The translations under genes and the position numbers were made by a program. Shown here in pieces: positions 8,935-16,414 of a stretch of 64,000 nucleotides of DNA. Positions within the stretch are counted from its first letter, which is position 1; each line of letters begins with the position of its first letter. Below the pieces are notes generated by a model that searched no databases, was not told the DNA's origin, and worked only from the letters and a program-made list of their open reading frames with translations. Origin of the DNA: F-183 sp964627455 (GTDB lineage Bacteria; Acidobacteriota; Terriglobia; Bryobacterales; Bryobacteraceae); assembly GCA_964627455.1 (NCBI GenBank), contig CAZVKC010000003.1, positions 124,001 through 188,000 of the forward strand, read 5' to 3'.

Positions 8935-9022
8935 GGCCCCCTCCTTCAGATTCTTTCCTGCACGCCGTCTTCCGTTTCGAAAGTATGATTTTCCAAACTG
9001 CGGCCAAGCCCCCTGCGTGATA

Positions 9023-9043
9023 TGCCCCAGTATGAATGGGGCA
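9023..9043. promoter_or_regulatory. Candidate enhancer (UAS) for the NtrC-type activator
   Basis: Perfect inverted repeat TGCCCCA - 7 bp - TGGGGCA. Its size and symmetry fit an NtrC-family dimer site. Its centre is about 85 bp upstream of the transcription start predicted from the -24/-12 element at 9092, the usual enhancer distance. The adjacent gene cluster encodes a sigma-54 activator. Binding is inferred. Confidence 0.5.
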
Positions 9044-9091
9044 ATCCCCACGTGCCCATACCGAGCCTTCGCCAAACCATGGTTTCTACAA

Positions 9092-9107
9092 TGGCGTACA
9101 ACGTGCA
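9092..9107 (+). promoter_or_regulatory. Candidate sigma-54 promoter of the universal stress gene
   Basis: TGGCGTACAACGTGCA: the GG of the -24 box and the GC of the -12 box have the correct 10-bp separation, with TGGC and TGCA conserved. Transcription would start near 9117, giving a leader of about 55 nt before the ATG at 9172. Confidence 0.5.
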
Positions 9108-9171
9108 CAGTTTCTTTGCAGGAAGAATGGAAACGAAGTTATTGAGCCTGTAAGCAGAAAGAAGGCATGTC

Positions 9172-10035
9172 ATGTACCCGTTCTCCAAGATTGTTTTCCC
9201 GGTTGATTTCTCGAAACGGTGCGAAGCCGTCGTTCCGGCGGTTCGGGCCATGGCCGCCAAACACAATTCCGGAATTGTCCTGTTTCACGCGCTGGACATG
9301 CCCCCCGGCGGCTACGCGGAATGGTATTCCTTTGCCGCCGTCGTCGATCTTCCGGCGATTCGCGAACACACCGTCCGCAGCCTGGACCGTTTCGCCGAGC
9401 GCCTGTTCGCCGACGTTCCAGTCGAAAACGTGATTAGCGACGGACGCCCGGTTGACGCGCTGGCGGAATTCATCAAAGAGCGCCCCGACGACCTCATCAT
9501 GCTACCGTCGCACGGACATAGCAAGTTCCGGAGCATGCTGCTCGGGTCGGTCACCACCGGCGTACTGCATGAAGTGGCGAATCCCATCTGGACCGCGGCG
9601 CATGCGCTCGAAGAGCCGCCACCGCCGAGCGATTACCGGAACATTGTCTGTGCAATCGACATGGAGCGCAATTCGGTGAAGGCCCTCGACATGGCCAACC
9701 GGATCGCAAAAGACTACGGCGCGAACCTCCGCGTCATTCATTCGGAACCGGCTGTCGAGGACCTCGTCCACAGCGACAGCGCGATGCGGTTCCGCAGGTT
9801 CTTAGAGTTCCGGGCTCGTGAGGATTACGAACCCCTGGCAGCGGAGGCGGGCGTCACGGCGGCAATCGAAGTGGTAGAGGGGCCGGTCGGTGAATCGATC
9901 GCCTCCGCTTGCAAGAGCCGCGACGCCGACCTGCTGGTAATCGGCAGGGGCGTTGTGCACGGGACCTTCGGCAACCTCCGGACGCATATTACGGACATCA
10001 TCCGGCGTGCGCCGTGCCCCGTGATTACTGTTTGA
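9172..10035 (+). CDS. Tandem universal stress protein (two UspA domains)
   Basis: 287 residues with two Usp domains, ~1-145 (starts YPFSKIVFPVDFSKRC) and ~152-287 (starts YRNIVCAIDMERNS). Each ends in the nucleotide-binding loop type GHSKFRSMLLGS and GRGVVHGTFGNLR, then the strand NPIWTAA or CPVITV. The second loop is less regular than the ATP-binding consensus. Role: cytoplasmic stress survival. The ATG at 9172 has GAAGG 6-10 bases upstream. It appears to be driven by the -24/-12 promoter at 9092. It overlaps the convergent xylanase gene by 11 bp. Confidence 0.92.
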   Translation: MYPFSKIVFPVDFSKRCEAVVPAVRAMAAKHNSGIVLFHALDMPPGGYAEWYSFAAVVDLPAIREHTVRSLDRFAERLFADVPVENVISDGRPVDALAEFIKERPDDLIMLPSHGHSKFRSMLLGSVTTGVLHEVANPIWTAAHALEEPPPPSDYRNIVCAIDMERNSVKALDMANRIAKDYGANLRVIHSEPAVEDLVHSDSAMRFRRFLEFRAREDYEPLAAEAGVTAAIEVVEGPVGESIASACKSRDADLLVIGRGVVHGTFGNLRTHITDIIRRAPCPVITV

Positions 10036-11791
10036 CGATATGTTTGCCTGGTAGCGCGATGGCGGCATCTTTGGCTGCTTCTCCTCCGCCATCGCGTGCC
10101 AGGTCGATTTCGAACACCTGCGGTTCCGCGCCCTCGATCGACACCGTCACACGGTGGCGTCCCAGAAACGCGCGCGTCGTGTACACGCCGTCGTCGCCCG
10201 TCTGCCCTTCGGCATTGGTCCACCAGTCTTTGAACACGAGACGCTCGTAGGCCTCCAGCATCGGGCGCGCGGACCAGTCGCGCCGGAACATCCCCGCGCC
10301 CTGGTTCGCCAGCCAGTGTGCGCCGTCCCAGAATCCCCACATCAGGAATGACTTGATGTTCGGATGCGAGAAGGCCGCGGTGAGATAGTCTTCCAGGTAT
10401 TTGGCCTGCGCGGCTTCGTCCCGTGGACCTCCGAAGGTCACGTCGAACTCGGTGATCTCGATTGGCAGGTTGAACTGCGAGAGTTCGTCCCAGGCTTCGA
10501 GCACACGGGGGATCGGAGTGAGCGGGACATTCATATGCGCCTGATCGCCGAGGGCCGTCACAGGCGCGCCGTTATCCAGCAGTTCGCGAACAATGGCGAG
10601 GATCCCGTTGCGGTGGGCGTCGTTGGCGCCGCCCCGGACATTCGAGATGTTGTAGTCGTTGTACACGAGGTCGATATCCGGATTCTCCTCGCGCGCCCAC
10701 TGAAAACTCTTCCAAAGCAGGTCGCGGCCGCCGTCCCGCAGGACCTCGGTATTCGTGTACGCCTCATTGACGGCGTCCCAGGCGACTAGCCGCCCGCGCG
10801 TCTTCCCGACGTAATCCCGCACATGAGCCTCGATCGCCGCTCGCAGTTCCTCGCCGCGAAGGTTCCGGACACTGGTGGGAAGGTACTGGTAGCTCGGCCA
10901 CACCAGCACGTGCCCGCGGACGGTGAGTCCGTTATCCGCGAACCACTGCAGCATCCGGTCGGCTGTCGGGAATCCGGCGCCGTTGTTGAACTGCCACTTC
11001 AACGCGTTCTCGGTCACGACGTAGTTGAACAGGCGCTTCAACTCGGTGCGGTAGCGGTCGCCGTCGCCCGTATTGGCAAAGAGCGGACCATCGGCGACCG
11101 CAGTCCCGAACTTGAAACCATGTCTCAGCTGCTCGACCTTGACCGAAGCGCCGGGAACAGGGTTGCCGTCGGCATCGGTGACCACAACGCGGATATCGCC
11201 CATGCGGTTCTTGCGGATTCTTTCCTGGGCCGCTTCTTTCCAGGAGTCATCAACAGACTGGCCTCCGAAGATGTCGAGGTTGATGCTTTGCGGCGGCTCG
11301 GCGAGGATCCCGAAATCTTCGAGCCGGATGTTCGCGAGTTCCACGGCGCCGACGTCGAAGCCGGTCTGGATTCGCAACGCGGAGGTCCCGGCAGCGTACG
11401 CCGCAGTCTGATAGGCGATCGCGTACTCTTTCCATTCCTCCGTCAACCGGATCACGTTCGACAGCGATTTGCTGTACGGCGTCGCGTTGAGTTCGTGGAT
11501 GAGTCCGATGCGGCTCTTCGAAGACGAGCGTCCCCAGAGGCGGAAGCGGAGCCAGCGCGCGTTGGCGAGAGCCGGGGGAAGGACTCGCGACATTTGAGAA
11601 TCCCAGGGCGTGGCAGGCGTGGCGATCGTGGTCGCAACGCGCAGCGCGGTGGATGTTCCATCCGGAACGTCGCTCACCGCGATCGCCTGCATGCCGCCGG
11701 TGCGGCTGTAACTCCAGGAGCCCCCTTCAACCAGGGTCTGGGCCGGCAGCAGCGTTGCAGCCGCGGCGGCCAGGACGAGAAACGCCTTCAT
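10025..11791 (-). CDS. Secreted GH10 endo-1,4-beta-xylanase with N-terminal carbohydrate-binding-like module
   Basis: 588 residues: signal peptide (MKAFLVLAAAAATLLPAQ), a beta-rich module (~20-165, typical of xylan-binding domains), a short connector (DIRVVVTDADGNPVPGASV), then the GH10 barrel (~225-520). The acid/base Glu343 is in WDAVNEAY and the nucleophile Glu448 in IEITEFDV; FKFGTAV and GHVLVWPSYQ are also conserved. It should hydrolyse xylan outside the cell. A C-terminal tail (~535-588; GVYTTRAFLGRHRVTVSIEG) resembles a small beta module. The amidohydrolase gene ends 6 bp upstream on the same strand. Confidence 0.94.
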   Translation of the reverse strand: MKAFLVLAAAAATLLPAQTLVEGGSWSYSRTGGMQAIAVSDVPDGTSTALRVATTIATPATPWDSQMSRVLPPALANARWLRFRLWGRSSSKSRIGLIHELNATPYSKSLSNVIRLTEEWKEYAIAYQTAAYAAGTSALRIQTGFDVGAVELANIRLEDFGILAEPPQSINLDIFGGQSVDDSWKEAAQERIRKNRMGDIRVVVTDADGNPVPGASVKVEQLRHGFKFGTAVADGPLFANTGDGDRYRTELKRLFNYVVTENALKWQFNNGAGFPTADRMLQWFADNGLTVRGHVLVWPSYQYLPTSVRNLRGEELRAAIEAHVRDYVGKTRGRLVAWDAVNEAYTNTEVLRDGGRDLLWKSFQWAREENPDIDLVYNDYNISNVRGGANDAHRNGILAIVRELLDNGAPVTALGDQAHMNVPLTPIPRVLEAWDELSQFNLPIEITEFDVTFGGPRDEAAQAKYLEDYLTAAFSHPNIKSFLMWGFWDGAHWLANQGAGMFRRDWSARPMLEAYERLVFKDWWTNAEGQTGDDGVYTTRAFLGRHRVTVSIEGAEPQVFEIDLARDGGGEAAKDAAIALPGKHIVKQ

Positions 11792-11797
11792 CTGATC

Positions 11798-13030
11798 CTA
11801 TTTTGCCGCTTCTTTCACCACCGCGCCGTCCCGCATCACCCAGCGGACTCCGCGGACCACAGTCTGGATGTCGCGCCACGGCTCGCCTTCGATGGCGACA
11901 AGGTCGGCGAAGAAGCCGGGAGCCAGGCGGCCAATGCGGTCCTGCATGCCCAGGAGTTCCGCGCCGTTGACGGTCGCCGCGCGCAACGCCTCTTCGTCCG
12001 TGAGGCCGGCTTTCACGAACCACTCCAGTTCGCACGTGTTCTGCCCGAACATCGTGAATACGGCGTCGGATCCCATCGCAAAGCGGACCCCGGCTTTATG
12101 TGCGCGTTTCGCGGTATCGAGGTTCCGCGCGATGTAGTCACGCAGGCCCTCCTCAGATCCCGGCGCAAAATTGTACTCGCGAGCGGCGTCGATGTAATAC
12201 CGGTTGTGGTCGAGCGTCGGCACGAACCAGATTCTCTTTCGGGCCATTTCCTGTAGCGTGGCGTCGTCGACGTCTGCGCCGTGTTCGATGGAATCCGGCC
12301 CGGCTTTCACGGCGTCACGAAAGCCTTCCGGGCCGTAGGAATGAATCGCAATCCGCTTGCCAGCCTTGTGTGCGGCATCGACCGCGGCTGCCATCTCCTC
12401 GAACGTCAGCGTTTGTTTTCCGTCGACGTTTTCGAACCCGCCCCGAGAGGCGAACAGCTTGATCACATCCGCGCCGGCGGCGATGCGTTCCTCCACAGCC
12501 TTGCGCATGCCGTCCGCGCCCGGAGGCGGATTGCCGCCGATCCCGCGTCCCGCGGCAAGGATCCGTGGACCCTGCAGTTTCCCCATCGCAATGAGATCGC
12601 GAAGTGCGAAGTCGTTGCCATTCAAACCGTTGAGATCGCGGACCGTCGTCACCCCGCACTCGAGCGTGAGCTTGGCATTCGCCGCGGCCGATACAACCTC
12701 AACCGCAGGATGCTGGCGCGCACGAGCCCGCGGATTCGTCCCAAGCGCACGATTCCAGTAATAGGTGATGTGCGTGTGGACGTCGATCATCCCGGGGATG
12801 CCGGAATAGCGCCGCAAGTCAATGACGCGCGCGCCCTTCGGAAAACTGCCATGGTCTTTGTCGACCCGGGTGATCCGGCCGTCTTCCACGATCACGGCAG
12901 CGCGTTCGAGAACCGGGTCCCCGGGGACACCCGTCCACACCTTCCCAAAACGAATGACCTGCGGGTCGGCGGCCTGGAGCAGCGTCACCGCGCCGCAAAA
13001 GAAAAAACGGAGGAACCTGGCGCACGCCAT
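11798..13030 (-). CDS. Exported amidohydrolase family protein (imidazolonepropionase-like)
   Basis: A metal-dependent hydrolase of 410 residues. A short N-terminal hydrophobic segment (FLRFFFCGAVTLLQAA) is probably a signal peptide. Metal-site motifs are in order: DVHTHI, the Lys in VIKLFAS, AIHSYG, SIEHGAD and GSDAVF. The C-terminal RIGRLAPGFFADLVAIEG closes the composite beta domain. Relatives act on cyclic amides or dipeptides; the substrate here is unknown. It precedes the xylanase by 6 bp and they probably share a transcript. Confidence 0.88.
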   Translation of the reverse strand: MACARFLRFFFCGAVTLLQAADPQVIRFGKVWTGVPGDPVLERAAVIVEDGRITRVDKDHGSFPKGARVIDLRRYSGIPGMIDVHTHITYYWNRALGTNPRARARQHPAVEVVSAAANAKLTLECGVTTVRDLNGLNGNDFALRDLIAMGKLQGPRILAAGRGIGGNPPPGADGMRKAVEERIAAGADVIKLFASRGGFENVDGKQTLTFEEMAAAVDAAHKAGKRIAIHSYGPEGFRDAVKAGPDSIEHGADVDDATLQEMARKRIWFVPTLDHNRYYIDAAREYNFAPGSEEGLRDYIARNLDTAKRAHKAGVRFAMGSDAVFTMFGQNTCELEWFVKAGLTDEEALRAATVNGAELLGMQDRIGRLAPGFFADLVAIEGEPWRDIQTVVRGVRWVMRDGAVVKEAAK

Positions 13031-13057
13031 AAGTTCCTCCGAGTGTACTGCACCGCC

Positions 13058-14182
13058 TTACGACCGCTCTTCGCGAATGCGGACCAGGTCGCCCAGCAGA
13101 GAGTCGAGTCCACCGGTCACGGAGATGCGGTCCACCTTCTCCACCACGCGCTCGAGCGTCTCCAGTTCCTTCAAGCGGAGAAGGATCGGGTTGTCCTCGA
13201 GCAACTTCGCGGTGTTGAGCAGCGAACGCGTCGCGGCCGTTTCCTCGCGGCGTCGGATCAGGTTGGCCTGCGCCTGCTTTTCCGCCGTCACAACCTGGTT
13301 GAGGATGTCGCGCATCTCTCCAGGCAGGATCACGTCTTTGATCGCGATCGCGCCCACGCGGACTCCGATCGCAGCCATGTCGTTACGCACCTTCGCAGCG
13401 GACTCCTCGTTCACGTCCACCTTCTCGGCGAGCACCTCATCGAGGGACTTCTTTCCGAGAGACTGGCGAACTGCAAACTGGAGCGCCTTGTAGAGCGCGT
13501 CTGTGTAATCCTTCACCGACTGGCGGGCGCGCAGCGGGTCGACCACCTGGAACTCCGCCCAGATGTTCACGCGCAGCGACACCTTGTCGCGGGTGAGGAT
13601 TTCCTGCCCGGGGACCTCGCAGGCCTGCACACGCAGGTCCACGACGTCCACGCGGATCGCGCCGGCCGCAACCCAGAACATGTGCGTTCCGGGCGCGAGC
13701 AGACGAACGAACTTCGAGTCGACATACAGGAGTCCCGTTTTTCCTTCGTCCACGACATGCGCCGTGGATCCCGAGATGCCGGGTCCACCGAGACGCTGCA
13801 GGGCGCCGTGAAGATCGCGCGGCACGTCGATGTCAGCCTTGGCGTCGAAGAGGCGGGCCGTGATGACCACGGGTCCGCGCCAGAACATCGCGCGCTTGCC
13901 GGGTCCGAGAACGCGCGACAGCTTGCCGTCCAAAAAGATCGCAGCCACCTGCGTATCGCCGGTTTCGACGATCACGAAGTGCTCATCCGCAACGGCGGGG
14001 CACTCCTTGCGCACGAAGTCGGTCCACTCGTTTTCGAAGTAGAGGTCGCGCACCTGGAACTTTTGCATCGTGAATCCGAACCCGATGAGGTAGTGCTCGC
14101 CGGGTCCGAGGATGTCGTAGAAACGTCCCTTTTTCAATACCAGGACACGCTCCTGGTCTCCGATGAAAACTTTGCGAAACAT
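13058..14182 (-). CDS. SPFH/stomatin-domain protein (slipin-like)
   Basis: 374 residues from the ATG at 14182, which has AGGAGG 8 bases upstream. After an unusual N-terminal ~150 residues (RKVFIGDQERVLVLKKGRFYDILGPGEH, repeated in weaker form around 95 and 170), the SPFH band-7 core follows: LTRDKVSLRVNIWAEFQVVDP, ALQFAVRQSLGKKSLDEVLAEK and IGVRVGAIAIKDVILPGEM. A coiled segment (AEKQAQANLIRRREETAATRSLLNTA) follows. No N-terminal membrane helix is evident, unlike typical stomatins. Role: probably membrane-associated scaffolding. It stands alone. Confidence 0.85.
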   Translation of the reverse strand: MFRKVFIGDQERVLVLKKGRFYDILGPGEHYLIGFGFTMQKFQVRDLYFENEWTDFVRKECPAVADEHFVIVETGDTQVAAIFLDGKLSRVLGPGKRAMFWRGPVVITARLFDAKADIDVPRDLHGALQRLGGPGISGSTAHVVDEGKTGLLYVDSKFVRLLAPGTHMFWVAAGAIRVDVVDLRVQACEVPGQEILTRDKVSLRVNIWAEFQVVDPLRARQSVKDYTDALYKALQFAVRQSLGKKSLDEVLAEKVDVNEESAAKVRNDMAAIGVRVGAIAIKDVILPGEMRDILNQVVTAEKQAQANLIRRREETAATRSLLNTAKLLEDNPILLRLKELETLERVVEKVDRISVTGGLDSLLGDLVRIREERS

Positions 14183-14454
14183 TGTAGGGTCCTCCTGTTT
14201 GTTTGGTTCGAAAGAGAAATGACGACCCACCGGACCTGTCCCGCCGGTTCCCACGGGAGAGCCCTATGAGCCCGCGCGCAGCCGGTACAACTGGAGCGCG
14301 AAGGCAGTTTCAGGAACCTCGCAGAGTGCGAATCCGGTTGCGATCGCGGCCGTTCAAACTACGAACGGTGCGCTAGCGCTGGAACAGGTTCCGATGGATT
14401 GTCGATGGTTGTTGGTTCAGATCGCTTTGGCAAGCGAGACAGCGTGTCAGGCTG
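14183..14454. other. Intergenic region without a gene
   Basis: 272 bp between the SPFH gene and tRNA-Ile. A 6-bp perfect hairpin (TCGCTT-TGGC-AAGCGA, 14422-14437) lies just 3' of the tRNA and could be a weak terminator or processing signal. Nothing else is recognised. Confidence 0.4.
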
Positions 14455-14527
14455 TTTGGATAACGGGAGTCGAACCCGCGACCGGCAGATTATCAGTCTG
14501 CTGCTCTACCCACTGAGCTATACCCTT
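14455..14527 (-). tRNA. tRNA-Ile (anticodon GAT), with a mispaired acceptor end
   Basis: The D-arm (GCTC/GAGC), anticodon stem GCAGA/TCTGC with loop CTGATAA (anticodon GAT), 5-nt variable loop and T-arm GCGGG/CCCGT with loop TTCGACT all form. In the acceptor stem only five pairs form (positions 3-7 with 66-70, one G-T). Positions 1-2 and 71-72 are A opposite A. No CCA is encoded. It is not next to rRNA genes, where tRNA-Ile(GAT) often sits. It could be a functional but odd tRNA or a decaying copy. Confidence 0.8.
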
Positions 14528-14822
14528 GGTTGGTGGGAAAGAACGCCGCAAGTCCGCCGGTACACGGTACTCCAGTGAAGCCGCGCCAGCGAGGCCGACA
14601 CGCCGCGCGTGGCTCGCGCGCTCGTGTTTCGATGCTCTGCATTTGGCGGTCATGCGGATGTGTGTCCTTCCTTTGTGATCTTAGAGAATCACCGGCAGGA
14701 CGGTCAATACAAATGGCTCACTATTTGTACTATTCATGCAGACACACGATCGCCCCGGAATATCAAAATATCCGGATAGTTCGGACACAAAGTGTGCCAG
14801 ACCGCGCTTCGGTTGGGGATCC
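14528..14822. other. Intergenic region without a gene
   Basis: 295 bp upstream of the tRNA and downstream of the stress-like gene. Two small hairpins occur on the minus strand downstream of that gene: one around GGCACAC/GTGTCC (near 14780-14800), and CCGGATAT/ATATTCCGG with a bulge (14756-14776). They might end its transcript, but there is no T-run. Confidence 0.35.
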
Positions 14823-15269
14823 TTACGCAGCGGCGGGGGCCGGAGCGGCAGCCTTGATATGGTCGATCCCCATTCTCGTGTAGTAGAGGGCTTCGATCGG
14901 ATCCGCCTTCTCGATCAGGTCCCACACCCGGTTCTTCGTATCCTCATCCGGGCAGTGGACCATCACCAACGCGGCGCCATGCGCGGCCCGGTCGACCATC
15001 TCGTCCGTTGCGACCTGCTCGCCATCAATCGCCCGCGAAAACGCCTTGGTCAAAGCATTCCACACGCGGGCTTCATCCCGTTCCATTTCGAGGAAGTCTC
15101 TGCCGTCGACGGCGGTTGCCTGATCCGCCGGGAATCCGGTGAAGACGAGGTCCCGAACGGCGTGCCGCGCCTTTTCAATATTCGGAAAGACGGCGACCAG
15201 ATAGTGCAGTGGGTAGAACACTCCCAGGACGGTGTGCGATTCCCGGAAGAACTCGGCGAGGTGCGTCAT
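14823..15269 (-). CDS. Small stress-type protein (weak resemblance to the YflT/general stress 17M domain)
   Basis: 148 residues from the ATG at 15269, with AGGAGG directly upstream. The stretch LVAVFPNIEKARHAVRDLVFTGFPADQATAV looks like the ferredoxin-like fold of general stress domains. The second half (GAALVMVHCPDEDTKNRVWDLIEKADPIEALYYTRMG) repeats the idea: a strand, then a helix starting at a charged loop. It ends in an Ala/Pro tail. No membrane helix. The promoter is a perfect -24/-12 element 25 bp upstream, so it is probably under the sigma-54 activator encoded at 3536-4930 or a relative. The exact function is unknown. Confidence 0.7.
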   Translation of the reverse strand: MTHLAEFFRESHTVLGVFYPLHYLVAVFPNIEKARHAVRDLVFTGFPADQATAVDGRDFLEMERDEARVWNALTKAFSRAIDGEQVATDEMVDRAAHGAALVMVHCPDEDTKNRVWDLIEKADPIEALYYTRMGIDHIKAAAPAPAAA

Positions 15270-15294
15270 GACCAAACCTCCTGGGTTCCGGAAC

Positions 15295-15310
15295 TGCAAC
15301 TTCCGTGCCA
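15295..15310 (-). promoter_or_regulatory. Textbook sigma-54 promoter upstream of the stress-type gene
   Basis: On the minus strand the 16 bases read TGGCACGGAAGTTGCA, an exact match to the consensus TGGCACG-N4-TTGCA. Transcription would start near 15284, so the mRNA leader is only about 15 nt and begins almost at the AGGAGG ribosome site (15277-15282). The site lies just past the stop of the permease gene. Confidence 0.75.
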
Positions 15311-15322
15311 CTCCGCGCCGGG

Positions 15323-16408
15323 TCAGTCGAGTTGCCGCCGGAACCGCAAGACGCTGACGCCGAGCATCAACACGCCGATCAGCGCCAGCATCGCGAGCGG
15401 GAACCAGAGCACGTCGGCGCCGGATCCCTTCAACAGCACGCCGCGCAGGATTTCGAGGAAGTACCGCTGCGGATTGATCGCCGCGATCCAACTCACGGCG
15501 TCCGGCATGTTCCGCACGGGGAACGTGAAGCCGCTGAACATGAACACCGGCATGAAGTACAGAAATACGCTGAGCACTGCCTGCTGCTGCGTCTTCGAGA
15601 TGGTGGAGATGAGAACGCCGGATCCCAGTGTGGTCAGCAGGTACAGCGTCGCGGCCCCGGTCAGGAGGGGGAGGCCGCCGCGCATCGGCACATGGAACAC
15701 CACGCGCGCCAGGATAAGGATCAGGAAGAACTGCACGAATCCGATCAGCACGAACGGCAGCGTCTTGCCGATAATCAGTTCCGCGGGACGCAGCGGACTC
15801 ACCATGAGCTGTTCCATCGTCCCGATCTCGCGCTCGCGAACCAGCGCCAGCGCAGTCAGCATCATCGTGATGATGGTGAGGATGTTCATGAGCACGCCGG
15901 GGATGAAGTAATAGCGGCTCTTCAGTTCCGGGTTGAACCAGACGCGGGTCTGCGTAAGGTCCATGCCAAGCCTTGCGCGATAGGCGGCCAGCAGCCGATT
16001 CGAGTAGCCGGTGACGATCGACGCGTTGTTGGAGTTCGTGCCGTCCACCAGCACCTGCACCGCAGCCGTCGAACCACGTGCGATGTCGCGAGAAAAGCCT
16101 GGCAGCACACGGATCACGGCCAGCACATCGCCATGATCCAGCAGTTCCTGGACCCGCGCTTCCGTATCGGGATCCTCATAGACTTCAAAATACGGCGATG
16201 CGTCGAAGGCGGCCCGTAGTGCGCGGCTTTCCGGCGTATGGTCGCGATCGGCGAACGCCACGCGCGCGTTTTCGATATCCATGTTCGCCGCGAAGCCGAA
16301 GATGATCAACTGCATCATCGGCGGAACGATCAGCAGGACGCGGGTCCGCGGATTGCGCAGCGTCTGAACCAGCTCTTTGCGAATCAGGGTTTTGATGCGA
16401 TCCCACAT
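15323..16408 (-). CDS. ABC-2 type transporter permease (YbhR-like)
   Basis: 361 residues. One N-terminal helix follows the cytoplasmic start WDRIKTLIRKELVQTLRNPR. A large periplasmic loop comes next (~45-175, with VLVDGTNSNNASIV), then five membrane helices; the coupling region reads VREREIGTMEQLMVSPLRPAELIIGK. This is the ABC2 membrane fold of the YhhJ/YbhS/YbhR group. It is last in the seven-gene exporter operon, 6 bp after the other permease, and probably forms a heterodimer with it. Confidence 0.93.
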   Translation of the reverse strand: MWDRIKTLIRKELVQTLRNPRTRVLLIVPPMMQLIIFGFAANMDIENARVAFADRDHTPESRALRAAFDASPYFEVYEDPDTEARVQELLDHGDVLAVIRVLPGFSRDIARGSTAAVQVLVDGTNSNNASIVTGYSNRLLAAYRARLGMDLTQTRVWFNPELKSRYYFIPGVLMNILTIITMMLTALALVREREIGTMEQLMVSPLRPAELIIGKTLPFVLIGFVQFFLILILARVVFHVPMRGGLPLLTGAATLYLLTTLGSGVLISTISKTQQQAVLSVFLYFMPVFMFSGFTFPVRNMPDAVSWIAAINPQRYFLEILRGVLLKGSGADVLWFPLAMLALIGVLMLGVSVLRFRRQLD

Positions 16409-16414
16409 ATGCGT

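Larger units (their letters stand above)
8935..9171. other. Divergent regulatory region between the BON-kinase operon and the stress protein
   Basis: 237 bp with no gene. It holds an enhancer-like palindrome (9023-9043), a second short inverted repeat TGGGG-CAAT-CCCCA (9037-9050) overlapping it, and a -24/-12 element (9092-9107) facing the universal stress gene. Confidence 0.6.

Noticed and set aside
9014..9029. Minus-strand -24/-12-like element before the BON-kinase operon (TGG-N10-GCA)
   Set aside because: Only the GG and GC positions match, and it overlaps the better-supported palindrome, so it is probably chance.
12281..14269. 662-residue open frame on the plus strand
   Set aside because: It lies opposite the amidohydrolase and SPFH genes, whose protein families are clear; it is His/Arg-rich as expected for an antisense shadow in high-GC DNA.
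14530..14883. 117-residue open frame on the plus strand
   Set aside because: It spans the intergenic region and the end of the stress-type gene, has no conserved motif and no ribosome site.
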